From assembly GCA_900540375.1 (NCBI GenBank), contig UQFS01000007.1:50141-114140 (forward strand): a stretch of DNA of 64,000 bases, given 5' to 3'. The notes below the pieces were generated by a model. It worked only from the letters and a program-made list of their open reading frames with translations, was not told the origin of the DNA and did no database searches. Within the stretch, counting starts at the first letter, position 1. Every line of letters starts with the position of its first letter. Origin of the DNA: an uncultured Prevotella sp. (GTDB lineage Bacteria; Bacteroidota; Bacteroidia; Bacteroidales; Bacteroidaceae). Position numbers and translations under genes: made by a program. Positions 57,356 to 64,000 of this stretch are shown one piece after another.

Positions 57356-59203
57356 ATGAGAACACTGTCAGATACAGAAATTACGATTCTTGAAGACCAT
57401 GGCTGTTGGGCTGAGGACTGGAACAACGTACAGGTCGATGACGACTTCCAGCCAACGTTTCTGCGCCGTGTGATGTTCTATGGCGAGATTACGCTGGGCG
57501 TCTTTGAGACCAGTATCGAAGTGTCGAAGGACTTCTATAAACATACGGGCATCTACAATGCGACGTTGCGCAATGTTGCTGTCGGCGACAACTGTCTGAT
57601 AGAGAATGTCGGAAACTACATCAACAATTACGCCATTGGTGATGACTGCTACATCTCCAATGTCAGTACGATAGAGACTACAGAGGGTGCCACTTATGGA
57701 GAAGGCAACCTCATCTCTGTGCTGAACGAGGTCGGAGAGGGCAATGTGTTGCTCTTTGACCGGCTTAACAGTCAGACAGCAGCTTTCATGGTGAAGCATG
57801 CTCACGACAGGGAACTGAAGGACTGTCTGCGTCGGATGGTGCGCGAAGACATACGGGTGACATCGCCCGACCGTGGTACTTTGGGTAATCGTGTGAAGAT
57901 CATCAATACTAAGGAGATCACCAATACCGTCATCGGCGACGACTGCGAAGTCAACGGAGCCTCTCGGCTGAGCGACTGCACGATTATCTCCACGCCGCAG
58001 GCCAACGTATATATTGGTACAGGTGTCATCTGTGAGAATTCCATCATCAACTACGGATCCAGCATCATCAACTCGGTGAAGATGCAGGACTGCTTTGTGG
58101 GTGAGGCTTGTCAGCTCAGCAATGGCTTTACGGCTTCTGCGAGTGTGTTCTTTGCGAACTGCTATATGAGCAACGGTGAGGCTTGTGCTGCCTTCTGCGG
58201 CCCGTTTACCGCCAGTCACCATAAGAGCAGTCTGCTCATCGGTGCACAGTTCAGCTTCTACAATGCCGGTTCGGCTACTAACTTCTCCAACCACGCTTAC
58301 AAGATGGGACCGATGCACTGGGGCGTTTTGGAACGTGGCACGAAGACGGCGAGTGGTGCTTATCTGCTTATGCCCGTCACGATTGGAGCGTTCAGTGTCT
58401 GCTTCGGCAAGCTCATGCACCATCCCGATACGCGCAACCTTCCCTTCTCCTATCTCATCGCTTACGGCGACACGATGTATCTGTCGCCCGGCCGTAACAT
58501 CACTACGGTAGGACTTTATCGCGACATCCGCAAGTGGCCCAAGCGCGACATGCGCCCTGCCGGTGCCCAGCTGAGCATTGTCAACTTCGACTGGCTCTCG
58601 CCGTTTACCGTGCAGGAGATCGTTAAAGGCAAGAAGATCCTTGAAGACTTGCGCCAAGCTTCCGGTGAGGATGTGTCGAACTACAACTTCCATGAATATG
58701 TCATCAAGAGCAGTTCACTGCAAAAAGGTATCAAATACTACGACGTAGCGTTGCGCATCTATATGGGTGCAGTGATCAAGCGTAGACTCAAAGTAGACCC
58801 GGAACTTGTAGCGCCAACAGCCGACACGGGGCTTGGCGATTGGGCGGATCTCTCTGGTCTGCTGTTGCCGGAGTCTGAGGAGCAACGGCTTGTCGACGAC
58901 ATCAAGCAGGGCATGTTGGACACTGTGGACAAGGTCAACGAGCGCTTCCACGACATCCACAACCACTATCGCGACTATCAGTGGACATGGACTTACCGTT
59001 TGATACTCGACTATTACGGACTTTCCACCTTGACCTTAGAGGACGCGGCACGCATCCACGACGACTATGTCCAGGCCCGACGCGCTTGGATCGGTGAGAT
59101 CAGGAAAGACGCAGAGAAAGAGTTCCGTATGGGCGATGTGGAGCAAAACGTCCTTGACAACTTCCTGGGCAGTCTCGACAAGGAGACCGATTATGAGGAG
59201 TAG
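57356..59203 (+). CDS. DUF4954 family protein
   Basis: A 615-aa cytoplasmic protein of the Bacteroidota family DUF4954, function unknown. The first 420 residues have repeated hexapeptide-like strands (ATLRNVAVGDNCLIENVGNY, NYAIGDDCYISNVST, NTVIGDDCEVNGASRLSDCTI, NVYIGTGVICENSIINYGSS) typical of a left-handed beta helix as in acyltransferases and sugar nucleotidyltransferases. FNFHEYVIKSSSLQKGIKYYDVALRIY-type helices and an acidic helical C-terminus (about 520-615) follow. No catalytic motif can be named. It lies between hflX and the M16 peptidase on the same strand. Confidence 0.85.
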   Translation: MRTLSDTEITILEDHGCWAEDWNNVQVDDDFQPTFLRRVMFYGEITLGVFETSIEVSKDFYKHTGIYNATLRNVAVGDNCLIENVGNYINNYAIGDDCYISNVSTIETTEGATYGEGNLISVLNEVGEGNVLLFDRLNSQTAAFMVKHAHDRELKDCLRRMVREDIRVTSPDRGTLGNRVKIINTKEITNTVIGDDCEVNGASRLSDCTIISTPQANVYIGTGVICENSIINYGSSIINSVKMQDCFVGEACQLSNGFTASASVFFANCYMSNGEACAAFCGPFTASHHKSSLLIGAQFSFYNAGSATNFSNHAYKMGPMHWGVLERGTKTASGAYLLMPVTIGAFSVCFGKLMHHPDTRNLPFSYLIAYGDTMYLSPGRNITTVGLYRDIRKWPKRDMRPAGAQLSIVNFDWLSPFTVQEIVKGKKILEDLRQASGEDVSNYNFHEYVIKSSSLQKGIKYYDVALRIYMGAVIKRRLKVDPELVAPTADTGLGDWADLSGLLLPESEEQRLVDDIKQGMLDTVDKVNERFHDIHNHYRDYQWTWTYRLILDYYGLSTLTLEDAARIHDDYVQARRAWIGEIRKDAEKEFRMGDVEQNVLDNFLGSLDKETDYEE

Positions 59204-59216
59204 GAGAGAAACCACT

Positions 59217-59282
59217 ATGATCACGTTGACCGGCAAGAAAGATACCGATAAGAATCAACTGAATATTGAGATTAATAAATAA
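59217..59282 (+). CDS. possible 21-residue small ORF
   Basis: MITLTGKKDTDKNQLNIEIN then K and TAA. An AGGAG-like sequence lies 8-14 nt upstream (in GGAGTAGGAGAG, overlapping the DUF4954 stop) and the stop is 3 bp before the peptidase start. It may be a translated leader or simply chance; no family is recognised. Confidence 0.2.
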   Translation: MITLTGKKDTDKNQLNIEINK

Positions 59283-59285
59283 TAT

Positions 59286-62183
59286 ATGATGAATTGTAAG
59301 ACTATCATGCTATCTGCCCTCTCGTTGCTGGCAACAGCCACGTGGGCACAGAGCTATCACTATGAGACCGTGAAGGGCGATCCGATGCAGACGCGCATCT
59401 ATACGCTTCCCAACGGTCTGAAAGTGTACACCAGTGTGAACAAAGAGAAGCCACGGTTGCAGACCTACATCGCCGTGCGCACCGGTTCACGCAACGATCC
59501 GAAGGAGACCACAGGTCTGGCCCACTATCTTGAGCATCTGATGTTCAAGGGAACGACTCATTTCGGCACCTCTAACCTTGCTGCCGAGCAGCCGCTTCTC
59601 GACTCTATCGAGAACCGTTTTGAGCAGTATCGCCACATCACCGATCCCTTGGCACGCAAGCGTTGGTACGAGAAAATCGACTCGCTCTCGCAGCTCGCCG
59701 CCAAATACAACATCCCCAACGAGTACGACAAGATGATGGCATCCATCGGCTCTGAGGGCAGCAACGCCTACACGAGCAACGATGTCACCTGTTATCAGGA
59801 GGACATTCCCAACAACGAGATCGACACGTGGGCTAAGATTCAGGCCGACCGCTTCCAGAACATGGTCATCCGTGGCTTCCACACTGAGCTGGAAGCAGTG
59901 TATGAGGAGTATAATATTGGTTTGTCCAACGACGGCCGTAAGGAGTGGACCGCACTTGGTAAAAAGCTCTATCCCACTCATCCTTATGGTACACAGACGA
60001 CCATCGGTACGCAGGAGCACCTGAAGAATCCGAGTATCGTCAACATCAAGAACTATTTTCACCGCTACTATGTGCCCAACAACGTAGCCATCTGCCTGGC
60101 CGGTGACTTCGATCCCGACAAGGCTGTAGCCACCATCGACAAATACTTTGGCAGTTGGAAGGCGAGCACGACACTCTCCCGACCCGAGTATGCGCCAGTC
60201 GCCGACTTGAAACAGCATGTCGATACCACTGTTGTCGGACAAGAAGCTGAGAACGTGATGCTCGGCTGGAAGTTTGACAAGGCCGCCTCTGACCAGGCCG
60301 ACACACTGAGCTTCATCTCAGATCTTCTTTCCAACGGCAAAGCAGGACTCATGGACATTGACCTCAACCAACCGATGAAGGTGATGAGTGCCGGTACGGG
60401 CGTGGAAGGCTTGGCCGACTACTCTACGTTCATCGCTGAGGGAGAACCCAAGCAGGGACAGAAGCTTGAAGAGGTGCGTGACCTCATGCTCGCTGAGATA
60501 GAGAAACTCAAGCGCGGCGAGTTTGATGAGAACCTGATGAAAGCTGTTCTTGCCAACAAGAAGCTCAATATGTTGCGTGGGTTGAGCAGTAACCGCAACC
60601 GCACCGAGATGATGAAGAACGCCTTCATCAACGGTGAGAACTGGCAGCATGTAGTAGGGCAGCTCGACCGTATGTCGAAGATCACGAAACAGCAGATCGT
60701 GGACTTTGCCCGCCGTCACTTCCTCGACAACTACGTCTGTGTCTACAAGCGTCTCGGCAACGACACGACGATCCATAAGATTGAGAAGCCGCACATCACG
60801 CCGATCCCTACCAACAACGATAAGCACAGCGACTTCCTCACGGCCATTGTTAACAGCAAGCCGGAACCTATCCAGCCACAGTTCATCGATTTCAACAAGG
60901 ATCTAAGCAAGGTCAAGATGAAGAACGGCGCCGAGGTACTCTACAAGCAGAACACCACCGACGACCTCTTCGATCTCTCGCTCGTCTTCCCTGTAGGCCG
61001 TGAAAATAGCAAGCAGTTGCAGATTGCAGCTGATTATCTTGACTATGTCGGCACAGCTACTCGCTCGGCCAATGACATCAAGAAAGCCTTTTATCAGTTG
61101 GCTTGCGACTACAGCGTGAGTGTCAGCAATGACGAGACGCGTGTGTCGCTGAGCGGTCTCAACGAGAACATGCCCGCTGCGCTGAAGCTCTTGGGTGACT
61201 ATATCAACCATGCCAAAGCCGATGCGGAGAGCTACAACAAGTTTGTCGGTCTGACGCTGAAGTCCCGTAACGATGCCAAGGGCAACCAGCGTATCTGCTT
61301 CTCTGCCCTGCGCACCTATGGTGAGTACGGTCCTTATAACGGCTTCCGCAACAAGATGAGTGCCGACGAGCTGCGTAAAGCCGACCCACAGCAGTTGCTC
61401 GCTCAACTGAAGAATTTAGGTAAGTACACCTTATTATATTATGGTGCCACGCCGGTGAAGCAGTTGGAGACAACGGTAGCCAAGAGCTATCCTTGCACGA
61501 TGAAGACCACGTTGCCCGCAGCCCGTCGGTATCAGCATACGACAACGACTCAGAACGAGGTGTGGATAGCACCCTACGATGCGAAGAACATCTACATGAC
61601 GCAGTATCTCAACGAGGGCAAGCAGTGGACGCCCGAGCATGCTCCTATCAATGCTCTCTTCGGTGAATACTTCGGCGGAGGCATGAATGCCATCGTCTTC
61701 CAGGAGTTGCGTGAGGCCCGCGGACTGGCTTACAGTGCAGGAGCATGGCTGACAACACCGGACCGCAAGGGCGATACAGAGTCCTTCAATACTTATGTCA
61801 TCACACAGAATGACAAGATGACCGACTGCGTCAAGGAGTTCAATCAGTTGCTCAACAACATGCCGGAGCGTCAGGCCGGTCTTGACTTGGCCAGACAGAG
61901 CTTGATGAAGAGCATCGCCACTGCACGTACCACGAAGTTCTCTGTGCTCAATGCTTATCTCTCCGCCCGCAAACGTGGCCTTGACTACGACATCAACCGT
62001 GTCATCTACGACAAGCTGCCGTCGCTGACGATGGCCGACCTGGTGAAGTTCGCCAAGGAGAACATCTCCGGCAAACCCTATCGCTACATCATCCTCGGCG
62101 ATGAGAAAGAGCTTGACATGAACGCGCTGCAGAAGATTGGCCCCATCAAGAAGCTCACGAAAGAAGACATCTTTGGATTCTAA
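59286..62183 (+). CDS. M16 family zinc metallopeptidase
   Basis: A 965-aa exported pitrilysin-like peptidase with two M16 halves. Signal peptide MMNCKTIMLSALSLLATATWAQ. The inverted zinc motif HYLEH (His80, Glu83, His84) is in TTGLAHYLEHLMFKGT, and the third ligand is in ELEAVYEEYNIG (about residue 210). The second half (about 540-940) lacks the motif but has LREARGLAYSAGAW, the usual R/Y substrate contact. Such clamshell peptidases degrade peptides; a periplasmic location is inferred. The start at 59286 (second ATG 59289) is 82 bp after the DUF4954 stop, so co-transcription is likely. Confidence 0.92.
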   Translation: MMNCKTIMLSALSLLATATWAQSYHYETVKGDPMQTRIYTLPNGLKVYTSVNKEKPRLQTYIAVRTGSRNDPKETTGLAHYLEHLMFKGTTHFGTSNLAAEQPLLDSIENRFEQYRHITDPLARKRWYEKIDSLSQLAAKYNIPNEYDKMMASIGSEGSNAYTSNDVTCYQEDIPNNEIDTWAKIQADRFQNMVIRGFHTELEAVYEEYNIGLSNDGRKEWTALGKKLYPTHPYGTQTTIGTQEHLKNPSIVNIKNYFHRYYVPNNVAICLAGDFDPDKAVATIDKYFGSWKASTTLSRPEYAPVADLKQHVDTTVVGQEAENVMLGWKFDKAASDQADTLSFISDLLSNGKAGLMDIDLNQPMKVMSAGTGVEGLADYSTFIAEGEPKQGQKLEEVRDLMLAEIEKLKRGEFDENLMKAVLANKKLNMLRGLSSNRNRTEMMKNAFINGENWQHVVGQLDRMSKITKQQIVDFARRHFLDNYVCVYKRLGNDTTIHKIEKPHITPIPTNNDKHSDFLTAIVNSKPEPIQPQFIDFNKDLSKVKMKNGAEVLYKQNTTDDLFDLSLVFPVGRENSKQLQIAADYLDYVGTATRSANDIKKAFYQLACDYSVSVSNDETRVSLSGLNENMPAALKLLGDYINHAKADAESYNKFVGLTLKSRNDAKGNQRICFSALRTYGEYGPYNGFRNKMSADELRKADPQQLLAQLKNLGKYTLLYYGATPVKQLETTVAKSYPCTMKTTLPAARRYQHTTTTQNEVWIAPYDAKNIYMTQYLNEGKQWTPEHAPINALFGEYFGGGMNAIVFQELREARGLAYSAGAWLTTPDRKGDTESFNTYVITQNDKMTDCVKEFNQLLNNMPERQAGLDLARQSLMKSIATARTTKFSVLNAYLSARKRGLDYDINRVIYDKLPSLTMADLVKFAKENISGKPYRYIILGDEKELDMNALQKIGPIKKLTKEDIFGF

Positions 62184-62220
62184 TAATATTATATAAGGAT
62201 ATTAGTTATATAAAAACATT

Positions 62221-63870
62221 ATGGCAAAACCAGTAGATTTCAAGTACGCTCCCATGTTCCAGATGGGTGAGGACGATACCGAGTATCGCCTGCTCACCAA
62301 AGAAGGAGTAAGCACATCAACATTCGAGGGCAAAGAGATCCTCAAGGTCACTCCTGAGGCTCTGACCCTGTTGGCTCAGCAGGCTTTCCACGACGTGGAG
62401 TTCTGCCTGCGCCGCAAACACAACGAGCAGGTAGCTGCCATCCTCAGCGATCCTGAGGCTTCTGACAATGACCGCTATGTGGCATTGACACTCCTGCGCA
62501 ACGCCGAGACTTCTGCCAAAGGCATCCTGCCTTTCTGCCAGGATACCGGTACAGCCATCATCCACGGCGAGAAGGGTCAGCAGGTGTGGGCTGACTTCGA
62601 TGAGGAAGAGGCACTGTCACGCGGCGTGTACAACACCTACACTCAGGACAACCTGCGTTACTCTCAGAACGCACCGTTGACGATGTACGACGAGGTGAAC
62701 ACCAAGTGCAATCTGCCCGCACAGATCGACATCGAGGCTACCAAGGGTGCTGAGTATCGCTTTGTGATGGTTGCCAAGGGTGGCGGCTCGGCCAACAAGA
62801 CCTACTTCTACCCGATGACCAAGGCTACGATCCAGAACGAGGGCACGCTGCTGCCGTTCCTTGTGGAGAAGATGAAGAGCCTCGGTACGGCTGCTTGTCC
62901 TCCTTACCACATCTGTTTCGTCATCGGCGGTACGTCAGCAGAGAAGAACCTGCTGACCGTGAAGCTCGGCTCTATCCACTATCTCGACAACCTGCCAACG
63001 ACGGGCGACGAGACAGGCCGTGCCTTCCGTGACCTTGACCTGGAGGCTAAGCTGCTCAAGGAAGCTCATAAGATTGGCTTCGGTGCACAGTTCGGTGGCA
63101 AGTACTTCGCCCACGACGTGCGTGTAATCCGCTTGCCCCGTCACGGTGCCAGCTGCCCGATTGGTCTCGGCGTGAGCTGCTCTGCTGACCGCAACATCAA
63201 GGCAAAGATCAACAAGGACGGTATCTGGTTGGAGAAGATGGACACCAATCCCGGCAACCTCATCCCTGCTGGGCTGCAGCAGCCGGGTGACAACGGCGGC
63301 ATCGCCATCAACCTTGACGAGGGCATGGACAAGGCTCGTGCCATCCTGACCAAGTATCCTGTCTCCACTCGTGTGAGCCTCACCGGTACCATCATCGTGG
63401 CCCGTGACATTGCTCACGCTAAGCTGAAAGCCCGTCTCGACAAGGGTGAGGAGCTGCCCGAGTACTTCAAGAACCATCCAGTGCTCTACGCGGGGCCTGC
63501 CAAGACACCGGAAGGCTATCCTTGCGGTTCCATGGGTCCGACGACGAGCAACCGTATGGATCCATATGTCGACGAGTTCCAAGCTCACGGCGGCTCGATG
63601 ATCATGATTGGTAAGGGCAACCGTACACAGGTTGTCACCGACGCCTGCAAGAAGCACGGCGGCTTCTACCTCGGCACCATCGGCGGCGTCGCCGCTGTGT
63701 TGTCTCAGGAAGCCATCAAGAGCATCGAGTGCGTGGAGTATCCTGAGCTCGGTATGGAGGCTATCTGGAAGATCACCGTTAAGGACTTCCCCGCCTTCAT
63801 TCTTGTTGACGACAAGGGTCACGACTTCTTCAAGGAGTTGAAGCCCTGGACCTGCGGTGCTTGCAAGTAA
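62221..63870 (+). CDS. fumA: class I fumarate hydratase (4Fe-4S)
   Basis: Converts fumarate and malate in the reductive branch of the anaerobic TCA pathway, using an oxygen-labile 4Fe-4S cluster. At 549 aa it matches the FumA/FumB single-chain form. The N-terminal domain (about 45-335) contains GILPFCQDTGTAIIHGEKG (cluster Cys near residue 105), AKGGGSANKTYFYPMTKA, CPPYHICFVIGGTSAEKNLL and the Cys of SCPIGLGVSCSADRN; the C-terminal swivelling domain has GPAKTPEGYPCGSMGPTTSNRMD. Located 37 bp after the peptidase gene, with its own terminator. Confidence 0.95.
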   Translation: MAKPVDFKYAPMFQMGEDDTEYRLLTKEGVSTSTFEGKEILKVTPEALTLLAQQAFHDVEFCLRRKHNEQVAAILSDPEASDNDRYVALTLLRNAETSAKGILPFCQDTGTAIIHGEKGQQVWADFDEEEALSRGVYNTYTQDNLRYSQNAPLTMYDEVNTKCNLPAQIDIEATKGAEYRFVMVAKGGGSANKTYFYPMTKATIQNEGTLLPFLVEKMKSLGTAACPPYHICFVIGGTSAEKNLLTVKLGSIHYLDNLPTTGDETGRAFRDLDLEAKLLKEAHKIGFGAQFGGKYFAHDVRVIRLPRHGASCPIGLGVSCSADRNIKAKINKDGIWLEKMDTNPGNLIPAGLQQPGDNGGIAINLDEGMDKARAILTKYPVSTRVSLTGTIIVARDIAHAKLKARLDKGEELPEYFKNHPVLYAGPAKTPEGYPCGSMGPTTSNRMDPYVDEFQAHGGSMIMIGKGNRTQVVTDACKKHGGFYLGTIGGVAAVLSQEAIKSIECVEYPELGMEAIWKITVKDFPAFILVDDKGHDFFKELKPWTCGACK

Positions 63871-63894
63871 TAGGAACTAAATCATTAAAATAAT

Positions 63895-63936
63895 AAGTCC
63901 GGAAGTGGCAATTGCTGCTTCCGGACTTTTTTTTAT
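63895..63936 (+). terminator. intrinsic terminator of the fumarase gene
   Basis: AAGTCCGGAAG (63895-63905) pairs perfectly with CTTCCGGACTT (63918-63928), 12-nt loop, followed by a T8 run. The last 64 bases of the window hold nothing recognisable. Confidence 0.9.
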
Positions 63937-64000
63937 CGTATTTTTTTCTGAGTTTTCTATGCCTTCGTACTACTAACGTTATAATCTGATATAAAGCTCT

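Noticed and set aside
1..64000. tRNA or rRNA genes
   Set aside because: I inspected each intergenic gap for cloverleaf-like segments and conserved T-loop sequence and found none; a covariance search was not possible.

Overview
The window reads as chromosomal core sequence from a member of the Bacteroidota, most likely Prevotellaceae (Prevotella in the broad sense). Evidence: many start sites are preceded by the Bacteroidota promoter TTTG-N19/20-TAnnTTTG and few have a Shine-Dalgarno sequence; the cell-shape cluster is ordered purH-mreB-mreC-mreD-mrdA-rodA; and the Bacteroidota families GldH, DUF4831, DUF4954, GH97 and large FtsX-type permeases are present. No species is claimed. I saw no rRNA, tRNA, CRISPR array, insertion sequence or phage gene.

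Layout. 1-7.2 kb: adk (cut by the window edge) and hpt on the minus strand, the NAD(P)HX repair enzyme nnrDE, a DUF4831 lipoprotein-like/secreted protein, and a UvrD/AddA-type helicase-nuclease. 7.6-17.4 kb: pyruvate phosphate dikinase, aquaporin Z, a FucP-type sugar permease, a TonB-type outer membrane barrel and class II fructose-bisphosphate aldolase. 17.4-29.2 kb: an iron-sulfur flavoprotein, then a two-component system (histidine kinase plus sigma-54 activator) divergent from a five-gene efflux operon (TolC, HlyD-type adaptor, two FtsX permeases, MacB/LolD-type ATPase). 29.3-35 kb: glutaredoxin-like protein, ComEC, myo-inositol-1-phosphate synthase, GH97. 35-42 kb: a porin-like protein, Hsp20, a secreted GH5 enzyme, a BtuB-like TonB receptor. 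41.9-47.4 kb: HAD hydrolase, then metF-holB-ricT-gldH and a small outer membrane protein. 47.6-54 kb: the shape operon, headed by a one-domain IMP cyclohydrolase. 54.3-64 kb: xylulokinase, hflX, DUF4954, an M16 peptidase and class I fumarase.

The most informative regulatory structure lies between the sigma-54 activator gene and the tolC-headed operon (20899-21022): two 18-bp direct repeats, each with internal dyad symmetry and 22 bp apart, sit about 80-120 bp upstream of a GG-N10-GC element matching the sigma-54 -24/-12 consensus. With the adjacent kinase/activator pair this looks like a complete enhancer-dependent switch for a MacB-type export system. The activator carries GAFTDA where most sigma-54 activators have GAFTGA.

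The noncoding DNA holds several repeat families: a heptamer repeat (AATGWTG) at two loci, a C-rich hairpin family at four loci that includes a perfect 44-bp palindrome inside the efflux operon, a 23-bp unit repeated six times after the BtuB-like gene, a 20-bp unit repeated three times before the outer membrane barrel gene, an ACAAWTGTTTGACY triplet beside an 18-bp palindrome, and AT-rich boxes related to CTATAATAAGGTGT.
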